Counted from the stretch's first letter, positions 1 to 6,480 are shown. The stretch: 11,043 nucleotides of DNA from Clostridium sp. CAG:964 (GCA_000435335.1 FR891341.1:39605-50647); one strand, 5' to 3'. Notes: generated by a model from the letters alone, not told the origin. Program-made: numbers and translations.

Positions 1-180
1 GCGTTGCCGTAAGGGTTAGCCTGTGGCTGATTATAAGCGTTGCCGTAAGGATTAGCCTGTGGCTGATTATAAGCGTTGCCATAAGGATTAGCTTGTGGCT
101 GATTATAGGCGTTGCCGTAAGGGTTAGCCTGTGGCTGATTATAGGCGTTATCATAAGGGTTAGCCTGTGGCTGCCGGTTG
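1..180 (-). repeat. 36-bp tandem repeat, in frame, about five copies
   Basis: Copies occupy 1-36, 37-72, 73-108 and 109-144, with a fifth, divergent copy at 145-180; the array continues past the left edge. Copies 1-4 differ by only one to a few bases, and most differences are synonymous (G/A in the Asn or Pro codons). Each copy encodes QPQANPYGNAYN on the minus strand; the fifth has Asp in place of Gly and then diverges. The unit is a multiple of three, so gain or loss of copies keeps the frame. Confidence 0.95.
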
Positions 181-356
181 TTATATGCACCGGTGCCATT
201 ACTGTGCATTTCATTCTCTGCGGTGTGACCTTCTGCTTGATTTAAGGCAGCATTGCTGCTCTGAAACGGTGCATCAGTGCCGCTTTGGGCGTTAGCCGAG
301 CCGTTTGGCTCTGCACCGCTGTTTATGGTTTTGTTATTATCATCAAAATTATTCAT
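1..356 (-). CDS. Partial protein with Asn/Gln-rich N-terminus and dodecapeptide repeats (start only)
   Basis: The first 118 codons of a minus-strand gene that leaves the window at the left edge. The ATG at 356-354 lies inside the end of the kinase gene (8-base overlap), with a strong GGAGGAG ribosome site at 361-367, so it is probably translationally coupled to the two-component pair. The product starts MNNFDDNNKT, has no signal peptide or membrane segment in the visible part, and is rich in Asn, Gln, Ala, Gly and Ser. From about residue 60 it becomes tandem copies of QPQANPYGNAYN. This looks like a disordered cytoplasmic leader. In related Clostridia a gene at this position, after a regulator-kinase pair, is often a membrane-anchored trypsin-like (HtrA/DegP-type) protease with such a leader. 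That identity is inference only, since no catalytic region is visible. The frame is open throughout and the codons are uninterrupted. Confidence 0.85.
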   Translation of the reverse strand, partial: MNNFDDNNKTINSGAEPNGSANAQSGTDAPFQSSNAALNQAEGHTAENEMHSNGTGAYNNRQPQANPYDNAYNQPQANPYGNAYNQPQANPYGNAYNQPQANPYGNAYNQPQANPYGN

Positions 357-1944
357 CGTACTCCTCCGCATCTTCAATTTCTTCTTCCACTGTTGCGGCA
401 GTGGAAATTATGGTGCCATCAGAGCTAACTATGGTTGCCCTGTTGTCCTTTTTTCTGTTGCTGAATAAATTGTATTTGCTGCCGGATTGTCCTTTTTCCT
501 TCGGAAGCCATAGGGTAAAGCTGCAGTATTCGTCAACTACGCTTTGGGCGGTAATGTCGCCGCCGTGCAGCCGCATAATGGTTTTTACTATATACAGACC
601 TAAGCCCATACCGTTTTTGTCCTGGCTTCTTGATTTGTCGGTTTTATAAAACCTTTCAAATATATGCACTAGCTCCTCAGGCTCTATGCCGTGTCCGCTG
701 TTTTTAATTTCCAAAACCGTCCTGTCTGCCATATCGGTTAGTGTAACCTGAATGTATCCGCCTACATCAACAAATTTAACCGCATTCTCAAATAGGTTGT
801 ATACCACCTGATGTATAAGGTCGGGGTCGCCGTCAACATTTACTGCGGAGCCGCAGGACTCAAGCCCTCTAATGTCTATGTGTCTTTCTTCTATTTTTTG
901 TTCAAAGGTAAGCAGCGTGGAAATGATCACCTCTGACAGATTAAACCTCTGCTTTTTCAGTCTAAGCTCGCCGTTATCTATTCTTGACAGTGACAGCATA
1001 GACGCAACAAGTCTTGACAGACGCTTTACCTCTGTAGATACTATGTGCAAATACTGCTTTTGCTTTTGCGGTGGAATGGTGCCGTCCAGTATGCCGTCTA
1101 TAAAGCCAGCAATGGTTGTCATAGGTGTTTTTAACTCATGAGATACATTTGCAATAAAATTTCTTCTGGTGGTTTCGGAAATTGACAGTGAATTTGCCAT
1201 TTCGTTAAAGGCCTTTGCAAGCGTACCGATTTCATTGTTAGAGGTAACGGGAACACGCACCGAAAAATCATCATTGGCAAGTTTTCTGGCGGCAACAGCC
1301 ATTTGTCTTAAAGGCTTAATCATAGTATATGAGAAAAACCATATCATACACGCTACAATAGCAAAGGTTGCAATAGCCGCATAGAAAAATATTTTAGTTA
1401 TTTCTCCTGTAAAATCAGAGTAAGAAATGCTGTCTGTGGTAGCAAATACAAAGCCTACGGTTTTAGTGCTTACGCCTGCCTCGGCAACAATAGGCACAGC
1501 TGCAACATAGTGGGCAGAGTCGTATATATTTCCCAGTGTGCTGCGTATAAATATACTGCCGTCCATTGCCTTGCTGCATATGTCCTGCGGAATAAGGGTT
1601 TTGTTATGTACACAACCGCTTCCGTCACTGCATACCAGTGTTTTGCCCTTTTCGTCTGTTATAAAAATGTCAGCCTGAATACTGCCGGCTATGGTCTGCA
1701 TTACACTTGAAAGCCAGCTTGTTTCGGATTTTCCTATGTACACGCTGTTGTTTACCATTACTGTTTTTTCAGAAACAAGGTCGGCCACCTGTGTAGCGTT
1801 TTCAATTAATAAATCCTTTTTTTCGTTGTCAGAATATCTTGCCACAAAAAATACAAGCATTGTTCCCAGTATAATAAAGCTGACTAAAACTATCACAAGA
1901 CTTATAATTAGGTATTGGGCAAAAAGACTTTTCTTACCTGTCAC
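349..1944 (-). CDS. Membrane sensor histidine kinase (HAMP-HisKA-HATPase_c)
   Basis: A 531-residue sensor kinase expected to autophosphorylate on His and pass the phosphate to the regulator encoded just upstream. The start is GTG at 1944-1942 behind an AAAGGGG ribosome site at 1951-1957. Order of parts: membrane segment about 10-35; extracytoplasmic sensor about 36-184 with Cys105, Cys111 and Cys123; membrane segment about 185-208; HAMP about 209-260; HisKA with H-box NVSHELKTPM and phospho-acceptor His269; ATPase domain about 370-481. The ATPase has an N-box (Asn383 and Asn387), G1 NSGHGI at 415-420, F-box FERFYK at 429-434 and G2 GMGLGL at 445-450. The usual G1 Asp is Asn415, a change I believe is tolerated in Clostridial kinases. 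A roughly 50-residue tail after the ATPase is basic, then strongly acidic at the end (VEEEIEDAEEYDE). The ligand cannot be read from the sequence. Confidence 0.95.
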   Translation of the reverse strand: MTGKKSLFAQYLIISLVIVLVSFIILGTMLVFFVARYSDNEKKDLLIENATQVADLVSEKTVMVNNSVYIGKSETSWLSSVMQTIAGSIQADIFITDEKGKTLVCSDGSGCVHNKTLIPQDICSKAMDGSIFIRSTLGNIYDSAHYVAAVPIVAEAGVSTKTVGFVFATTDSISYSDFTGEITKIFFYAAIATFAIVACMIWFFSYTMIKPLRQMAVAARKLANDDFSVRVPVTSNNEIGTLAKAFNEMANSLSISETTRRNFIANVSHELKTPMTTIAGFIDGILDGTIPPQKQKQYLHIVSTEVKRLSRLVASMLSLSRIDNGELRLKKQRFNLSEVIISTLLTFEQKIEERHIDIRGLESCGSAVNVDGDPDLIHQVVYNLFENAVKFVDVGGYIQVTLTDMADRTVLEIKNSGHGIEPEELVHIFERFYKTDKSRSQDKNGMGLGLYIVKTIMRLHGGDITAQSVVDEYCSFTLWLPKEKGQSGSKYNLFSNRKKDNRATIVSSDGTIISTAATVEEEIEDAEEYDE

Positions 1945-2025
1945 GCAAATTCCCCTTTTTAATGCTGTAGTACACCCATAAAAGGCTGAAGCTTTATTTG
2001 GAATAATTCGGAAATAAATAAACAG

Positions 2026-2079
2026 GCAAGCACAGCAGGGAATACCAAGGTATTTTATGTATGCCTCTGCTGTACTTGC
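2026..2079 (-). other. 15-bp imperfect inverted repeat between regulator and kinase genes
   Basis: Arms 2026-2040 (gcaagcacagcaggg) and 2065-2079 (ctctgctgtacttgc) pair with one wobble and one mismatch around a 24-base loop. Read on the minus strand it sits just after the response regulator stop and is followed by TGTTTATTTATTTCC, a broken U-rich stretch. It could be an attenuating terminator or an mRNA-stabilising hairpin that sets the regulator to kinase ratio. The long loop and interrupted U-tract argue against a strong terminator. Confidence 0.6.
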
Positions 2080-2096
2080 GTTATAAAGCTGTATAC

Positions 2097-2789
2097 TTAT
2101 TCCTTTACTTCAAACTTGTAGCCTACACCCCAAACAGTTTTAAGCTCCCACTGTGGTGAAACGCCATCTATTTTTTCACGCAGCCTTTTAACATGAACAT
2201 CTACTGTTCGTGAATCGCCGTAGTAGTCAAAGCCCCATACCTCGTCAAGCAGCTGATCTCTTGTAAATACTCTGTTAGGGTTGCTTGCCAGATGGTACAA
2301 AAGCTCCATTTCCTTAGGTGGTGTGTCTATTTGCACGCCGTCAACCTTTAGCTCGTAGTTTGTAAGATTAATAGAGAGCTTGTCCCATACAACCTCTTTA
2401 ACATTTGTTGCTTCGTTTGAGTTGGTTCTGCGAAGCACAGCGTGAATTCGTGCTACAACCTCTTTTGCCTCAAAAGGCTTAACCACATAGTCGTCGGCAC
2501 CAAGCTCCAACCCCAGAACCTTGTCGAAAACCTCGCCCTTTGCTGTAAGCATTATTATAGGTACCTGAGAGGTCTTTCTTATTTCACGGCACACCTGCCA
2601 GCCGTCTAGTTCAGGCAACATAATGTCCAGCATAATAAGGTCAGGCTTTTCCTGCTCGAATAATTTCAGTGCCTGTGTACCGTTGTTGGCAATGGCGGTG
2701 TCAAAACCGTCTTTTTCAATATACAACCTTAAAAGCTCGCAAATATTAGTATCGTCATCTACAATTAATATTTTCTTTGTTTTGTTCAT
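2097..2789 (-). CDS. OmpR/PhoB-family response regulator
   Basis: A 230-residue two-domain regulator, the normal size for the family. The receiver domain (about 6-118) has the acidic pocket Asp11-Asp13, phospho-acceptor Asp55 (in LDIMLPELDGW), switch Thr82 and conserved Lys104 followed by Pro105. A short linker leads to a winged-helix DNA-binding domain (about 130-228) with the recognition-helix pattern SRTVDVHVKRLREKI and the C-terminal hairpin VWGVGYKF. It starts at ATG 2789 behind AGGAGGAC at 2793-2800. The cognate kinase follows 152 bases downstream on the same strand, which supports a functional pair. The wider subfamily (PhoP, WalR, VanR-like or other) cannot be settled here, so no symbol is given. 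Confidence 0.96.
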   Translation of the reverse strand: MNKTKKILIVDDDTNICELLRLYIEKDGFDTAIANNGTQALKLFEQEKPDLIMLDIMLPELDGWQVCREIRKTSQVPIIMLTAKGEVFDKVLGLELGADDYVVKPFEAKEVVARIHAVLRRTNSNEATNVKEVVWDKLSINLTNYELKVDGVQIDTPPKEMELLYHLASNPNRVFTRDQLLDEVWGFDYYGDSRTVDVHVKRLREKIDGVSPQWELKTVWGVGYKFEVKE

Positions 2790-2823
2790 AATGTCCTCCT
2801 AAATGCCGCATAATACCGTAGCT

Positions 2824-2852
2824 ATTATACCACAGTAACCATTTGATGTACA
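2824..2852 (-). promoter_or_regulatory. Candidate sigma-A promoter of the two-component genes
   Basis: On the minus strand a perfect TATAAT (2829-2824) is preceded by a 17-base spacer and TGTACA (2852-2847), a partial match to TTGACA. Transcription would begin near 2817, leaving a leader of about 28 bases before the response regulator ATG. A second perfect TATAAT lies 30 bases further upstream (2859-2854) with only ATTATT at the -35 position, so two start points are possible. Confidence 0.55.
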
Positions 2853-2984
2853 TATTATACAGTATTATTTAGGGAAAATAATGAACAAATTAAGAATTAA
2901 AAAATAATAAAAACTTAAAATCCGACACATTATGCAATTAGGCTTGTTTTATTTTGCGTCTAAACCTTTCAGTACGGTGTTATG

Positions 2985-3034
2985 CCTGCTGTACGGCAAG
3001 ATTCACCGGGAAATGAACCTTGCCGTACATGTAC
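2985..3034 (-). other. Strong hairpin directly after spoIIID
   Basis: Arms tgtacggcaag (2990-3000) and cttgccgtaca (3019-3029) are perfectly complementary. The pairing extends inward through one G-U and TTCA/TGAA to about 16 pairs with an 8-base loop. It begins 4 bases after the spoIIID stop, so a role in ending or protecting the spoIIID transcript is likely. No U-tract follows on the minus strand, so a standard intrinsic terminator is not proven. Confidence 0.65.
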
Positions 3035-3282
3035 TACAAGCCCTTATATTTTTTGCGTGTTGCCATACCGCCACGAATATGCCGCTGTGCCTTGTTGACT
3101 TCCAATACCTCTTTAACTCTGCTGTACAGCTGCGGGTTTACATATTTTAATCTTTCGCTTACATCTTTATGTACGGTGCTTTTGCTTACACCGAATTTTT
3201 TTGCCGCACTGCGAACGGTAGCCTTGCTTTCTATTATATATTGTCCAAGCTCAACGGCTCGTTCTTCAACTATACCCTTCAT
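3034..3282 (-). CDS. spoIIID: Sporulation transcriptional regulator SpoIIID
   Basis: An 82-residue DNA-binding protein that matches my recollection of SpoIIID along most of its length. In Bacillus SpoIIID is a mother-cell regulator that activates and represses parts of the sigma-E regulon and helps switch on sigma-K synthesis. The family hallmark here is the helix-turn-helix AAKKFGVSKSTVHKDVSERL (about 26-45), followed by VNPQLYSRVKEVL and the basic tail RHIRGGMATRKKYK. It starts at ATG 3282 behind GGAGGTA at 3287-3293 and is slightly shorter than the Bacillus protein (about 93 residues) at its C-terminus. It is transcribed divergently from the SRP RNA gene and stands alone as a single-gene unit. 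Its presence implies that the organism is, or descends from, a spore former. Confidence 0.97.
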   Translation of the reverse strand: MKGIVEERAVELGQYIIESKATVRSAAKKFGVSKSTVHKDVSERLKYVNPQLYSRVKEVLEVNKAQRHIRGGMATRKKYKGL

Positions 3283-3416
3283 AAAATACCTCCATATAAG
3301 AAAGATATTTTATATATATGCCAAAGTGCGGGTTTGTAGTACCTGCCGCAGTCCGCTGAAAAATATTCAGGTAAAAAATAATAATGCGAAGTAAAAAGAT
3401 AATTAACAAAATTCAC

Positions 3417-3445
3417 TTGATTTTTTTCGGTGCACATAGTATAAT
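3417..3445 (+). promoter_or_regulatory. Sigma-A promoter of the SRP RNA gene
   Basis: TTGATT at 3417-3422, a 17-base spacer, then a perfect TATAAT at 3440-3445. Transcription should start near 3452. I see no other clear promoter before dnaX, so this promoter may also feed dnaX-ybaB-recR by read-through. Confidence 0.85.
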
Positions 3446-3451
3446 CTGTTA

Positions 3452-3650
3452 TGCAATCGCATTTGGCGGTTACTGAGCAAGTCAGAATTAAAATTCCTAT
3501 GTGAATGTGAGCGACAGGCCCTGTACGATTGGGTGCTGTGAACCATGTCAGGCGGGGAACCGAGCAGCATTAAGCAGATTTCTTGATGCGATACAGTAAG
3601 TCTGTCGTTCGCATTTACACAGGAGTGAGCCGTCTGTCTTGCTCTTTTAT
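3452..3650 (+). ncRNA. ffs: Signal recognition particle RNA (large type with Alu domain)
   Basis: A structural RNA that pairs with Ffh to target nascent membrane and secreted proteins. The S-domain tip is the conserved Ffh-binding site: AUGUCAGG (3545-3552), stem CGG, tetraloop GGAA (3556-3559), stem CCG, AGCAGCAU (3563-3570). The long helix 5 is formed by 3496-3517 with 3602-3623, 22 positions with one mismatch and a few wobbles. The remaining roughly 45 bases on the 5' side and roughly 25 on the 3' side fit an Alu domain like that of Bacillus scRNA, though I did not resolve every helix. The 5' end is placed from the promoter and the 3' end from the T-rich run at 3645-3653, so both ends are good to a few bases. 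The position directly before dnaX is typical of Firmicutes. Confidence 0.93.
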
Positions 3651-3653
3651 TTT
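3638..3653 (+). terminator. Likely 3' end/terminator of the SRP RNA
   Basis: CTTGCTC (3638-3644) is followed at once by TTTTATTTT (3645-3653). The seven bases are perfectly complementary to GAGCAAG at 3475-3481 in the 5' Alu region, and a weaker local GAGC/GCTC pairing is also possible. It lies 21 bases before the dnaX start, so partial read-through is expected. Confidence 0.5.
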
Positions 3654-3674
3654 ACGGAAAGGCAGTCTTGCAGT

Positions 3675-5312
3675 ATGTATCAGGTTTTGTACAGAAAATG
3701 GCGACCTAAGGTGTTTGAGGATGTTTCAGGTCAGCCGCAGGTTACAACCACCCTAAAAAACGAGCTTATATCAGGCAGGGTAAACCATGCTTATCTTTTT
3801 ACGGGCTCAAGGGGTACGGGCAAAACCACCTGTGCAAAAATTTTGGCAAAGGCTGTAAACTGTCTTAATCCTCAAAACGGCGACCCTTGCGGAGAATGTG
3901 AAATTTGCCGTGGTATAGACGACGGCACAGTTTTGGATATTTCTGAAATTGACGCCGCAAGCAACAACGGCGTGGATAATATTCGTGCAATAATAGAGGA
4001 GGCCGCCTTTGCTCCGTCAAAGGCTAAGTACCGTGTTTATATTATAGACGAGGTGCATATGCTTTCGCCGGGAGCCTTTAACGCTTTGCTGAAAACTCTG
4101 GAGGAGCCTCCGTCCAATGTTGTTTTTATTTTGGCAACTACCGAGGTTCACAAGCTGCCGGCTACTGTTTTGTCACGCTGTCAGCGTTTTGACTTTCACC
4201 GCATTGCGTCAAGGGACATAGCAGACAGACTGGAGTATGTGGCACAGCAGGAGAATATACAGCTGGAGGACGAAGCAGCGCTGCTTATTGCCTCTGTTGC
4301 CGACGGTGCTTTAAGAGACGCACTTTCCCTTTTGGACAGATGCATGGGTGTAAGCGGCAATATTACCTCCGAGGTAGTGCAGAAAACAGCCGGACTTGCA
4401 GGCAGAGGGCATTTGTTTGATATAACACGAAGTATTATAGATAAAAATGTTAAGCAGGCGTTGGAGATAACCCAACAGCTGTATAGCGAAAGTAAGGATA
4501 TGGGTAGGCTTTGCCAAGAGCTTTTGGAGCATTTCAGGAATTTAATGCTTATTAAAACGATGAAAAGCCCCGAGTCTCTTATTATGCTTTCTGCACAGGA
4601 AAGGGAGCAGGCCAAACAGCAGGCGCAGGAGTTTTCCTTGGAGGGCATAGTCTATGTAATGGATGTGCTGCAAAAGAGCTATGACCGAATGTTTAAGGGT
4701 GGCAGCAAGCGTGCAGAAATGGAGCTGGCACTTATAAAGCTTACCTCGGTGCAGCTGGACACCTCTACAGAGGCACTTATGGCACGAATTGCAAGGCTGG
4801 AAAGAATGGTTAAAAACGGAGTGACTGTTTCACCTGAACATAAAGCACAGTCTGCAACAGCAGATGTAAAAGAAGCCGCCGTGCCGGCTGTGCCTGAAAT
4901 CGGCAAGGAACAGCCTACAATTCAGATTACGCCGCAGGCACAGGCTGTAGCAAGTCAGTCAAAAACCGATTATGATACTATAGTAAAAAACGCAGTTCCT
5001 ATGGAGGACTGGCAAGAGGTTTTGGAGGTTTTAAGAAAATATTCCATAACCATTGCAACTTCATTTAAAAATACACGGGCGTATATCAGCGGTGATTATA
5101 TGCTGATAGATTCCCAAAACGAGCTTGCCTTTAAGCTTCTTAAACAGCAGTCTCAGCGTGAAAGAATGAGAGAGGCCGTTAAAGAGGTAACCGGCAGAGT
5201 GTATAAGCTGGGGCCTTATAAAAAGCTTGAAAAGCAAAATAAACAGGAAAACCCTCTTGACCAATTTATAAAGCAGGCTAAGGAATCGGGCGTACCTGTA
5301 GAAGAAGAATAA
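3675..5312 (+). CDS. dnaX: DNA polymerase III subunit gamma/tau
   Basis: Clamp-loader ATPase of the replicative polymerase, 545 residues from ATG 3675. That start gives the typical family opening MYQVLYRKWRPKVF. The longer frame from TTG 3639 would place translation inside the SRP RNA terminator. A GGAAAGG ribosome site lies at 3656-3662. The AAA+ domain shows Walker A GSRGTGKTT (44-52), zinc cysteines 63, 72, 75 and 78, Walker B IIDEVH (123-128), sensor 1 ATTEVHK (154-160) and the SRC arginine finger (167-169). The lid and collar domains extend to about residue 375. An Ala/Pro/Gln-rich linker (about 395-435) leads to a C-terminal region (about 436-545) expected to contact the polymerase alpha subunit, so this is the tau form. 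Full length and intact; first gene of dnaX-ybaB-recR. Confidence 0.97.
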   Translation: MYQVLYRKWRPKVFEDVSGQPQVTTTLKNELISGRVNHAYLFTGSRGTGKTTCAKILAKAVNCLNPQNGDPCGECEICRGIDDGTVLDISEIDAASNNGVDNIRAIIEEAAFAPSKAKYRVYIIDEVHMLSPGAFNALLKTLEEPPSNVVFILATTEVHKLPATVLSRCQRFDFHRIASRDIADRLEYVAQQENIQLEDEAALLIASVADGALRDALSLLDRCMGVSGNITSEVVQKTAGLAGRGHLFDITRSIIDKNVKQALEITQQLYSESKDMGRLCQELLEHFRNLMLIKTMKSPESLIMLSAQEREQAKQQAQEFSLEGIVYVMDVLQKSYDRMFKGGSKRAEMELALIKLTSVQLDTSTEALMARIARLERMVKNGVTVSPEHKAQSATADVKEAAVPAVPEIGKEQPTIQITPQAQAVASQSKTDYDTIVKNAVPMEDWQEVLEVLRKYSITIATSFKNTRAYISGDYMLIDSQNELAFKLLKQQSQRERMREAVKEVTGRVYKLGPYKKLEKQNKQENPLDQFIKQAKESGVPVEEE

Positions 5313-5333
5313 ACTGAAAGGAAGAAAAAAATT

Positions 5334-5681
5334 ATGAAAGCAAGAATACCAAGGGGTATGGGCGGCGGCCCACAGAATTTGCAGCAGATTGCAAAGCAGG
5401 CACAGAAAATGCAGGAGGAAATGGACGCAGCCAGCACAGTTCTTGAAGAAAAGGAGTATTCGGCAACATCGGGCGGCGGTGCTGTAGATGTAGTTGTAAC
5501 AGGCAAGATGGAGCTTAAAACAGTAAACATTAAGCCTGAGGTTGTAGACCCTGAGGACATAGAAATGCTTAGCGATCTTATTATTGCAGCTGCAAACGAG
5601 GCGTTAAGAAAGGCCGCTGATGACAAGTCGGAAACAATGGAGAAAATTTCAGGCGGTCTTAACATTCCGGGGCTGTTCTAA
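5334..5681 (+). CDS. YbaB/EbfC-family nucleoid-associated protein
   Basis: A small (115-residue) dimeric DNA-binding protein of the YbaB/EbfC family, which binds DNA and is almost always encoded between dnaX and recR. The N-terminus is Gly-rich (PRGMGGGPQNLQQIAKQAQK), then a long helix (about 14-42) passes into a beta region around EYSATSGGGAVDVVVTGKMEL (about 45-65). A helix with EDIEMLSDLIIAAANEAL precedes the tail SGGLNIPGLF, all typical of the family. Ribosome site GAAAGGAAG lies at about 5317-5325. The gene begins 21 bases after dnaX and its TAA overlaps the recR ATG by one base (TAATG), so translation of the two is probably coupled. The exact cellular role is unsettled even in studied species. 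Confidence 0.95.
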   Translation: MKARIPRGMGGGPQNLQQIAKQAQKMQEEMDAASTVLEEKEYSATSGGGAVDVVVTGKMELKTVNIKPEVVDPEDIEMLSDLIIAAANEALRKAADDKSETMEKISGGLNIPGLF

Positions 5682-6283
5682 TGCCGTCTTATAATGCAGC
5701 ACCGCTTGCAAAGCTGACCGAGCAGTTTGAACGCCTGCCGGGTATAGGCTCAAAAACCGCACAGCGGCTTGCCTATTATGTTCTTAAAATGCCAAAGGAA
5801 AAGGCTGTGGAATTTTCGCAGGCTATTGTGGAGGCACACGAAAGCATACACTATTGCAGTGAATGCTGTAACCTAACAGATAAGGAAAAATGTGCTGTTT
5901 GCGAAAATACCAAGCGTGACCATTCTACAATATGTGTTGTGGAGGATCCACGGGATGTAATGGCTATGGAGCGTACACAGGAGTATAACGGCGTTTACCA
6001 TGTACTGCACGGAGCGATGTCACCGCTTAACGGTATAGGCCCCGATCGGCTTACCATTAAGGAATTGCTGGCACGCATACAAAAACAGCCTGTGCAGGAG
6101 GTTATTATGGCTACAAACCCTACGGTTGAGGGGGAAACCACCTCTATGTACATAAGCAAGCTGTTAAAGCCCTTGGGAATAAAGGTTACAAGACTTGCCT
6201 ATGGCATACCTGTAGGCGGCGACCTGGAATATGCCGACGAGGTTACCCTGCTTAGGGCCTTGGAGGGCAGGAGTGAGCTGTAA
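5681..6283 (+). CDS. recR: Recombination protein RecR
   Basis: Recombination mediator of the RecFOR pathway, which loads RecA onto gapped single-stranded DNA; 200 residues, normal length. Order of parts: helix-hairpin-helix LPGIGSKTAQRL (19-30); C4 zinc finger Cys59, Cys62, Cys71 and Cys74; Toprim domain starting at TICVVEDPRDV (83-93). Conserved HGAMSPLNGIGP (110-121) and ATNPTVEGE (144-152) follow, then the C-terminal LAYGIPVGGDLEYADEVTL typical of RecR. It starts in the TAATG overlap with the preceding ybaB-type gene, so it likely depends on coupled translation. It ends the cluster, with a terminator about 60 bases downstream. Confidence 0.98.
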   Translation: MPSYNAAPLAKLTEQFERLPGIGSKTAQRLAYYVLKMPKEKAVEFSQAIVEAHESIHYCSECCNLTDKEKCAVCENTKRDHSTICVVEDPRDVMAMERTQEYNGVYHVLHGAMSPLNGIGPDRLTIKELLARIQKQPVQEVIMATNPTVEGETTSMYISKLLKPLGIKVTRLAYGIPVGGDLEYADEVTLLRALEGRSEL

Positions 6284-6344
6284 TTCTTTACATACTGCGG
6301 CGTAATGCACAGTGTGTATTTTGAAGCCGAACGAAATATAAAAG

Positions 6345-6386
6345 GCTGTCAGGCGGATTTTTTCTGCCCGACAGCTTATTTTATTT
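6345..6386 (+). terminator. Intrinsic terminator after recR
   Basis: GCTGTCAGGC (6345-6354) pairs with GCCCGACAGC (6366-6375), nine of ten positions, around an 11-base T-rich loop, followed by TTATTTTATTT (6376-6386). It closes the ffs-dnaX-ybaB-recR unit. Confidence 0.88.
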
Positions 6387-6480
6387 GAAAAGTTTAGCAG
6401 GCTATTAATTATTTTAAATAATGAATAATAAGAATAAGCTAAATTGTAATATCCGGTACAATGCATTTTTTGTAAATTTC

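Noticed and set aside
1..180. CRISPR-like array of 36-bp repeats
   Set aside because: The copies abut with no spacers and encode an in-frame peptide repeat of an open gene, so this is a coding tandem repeat.
305..649. 114-residue plus-strand open frame and other frames antisense to the kinase
   Set aside because: Shadows of the minus-strand kinase, which has full domain support.
3283..3380. Sigma-E promoter for spoIIID
   Set aside because: GAATATT near 3361-3371 on the minus strand resembles a sigma-E -35, but no good CATACAAT-type -10 lies 14-16 bases downstream; CATATATA nearer the gene lacks a matching -35.
3639..3674. Longer dnaX start at TTG 3639
   Set aside because: It lies in the SRP RNA 3' end and adds residues unlike the family; ATG 3675 gives the conserved MYQVLYRKWRP opening.
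6284..6480. Riboswitch or T-box before glyQS
   Set aside because: The region holds only the recR terminator and AT-rich sequence before a consensus promoter that starts downstream of it.
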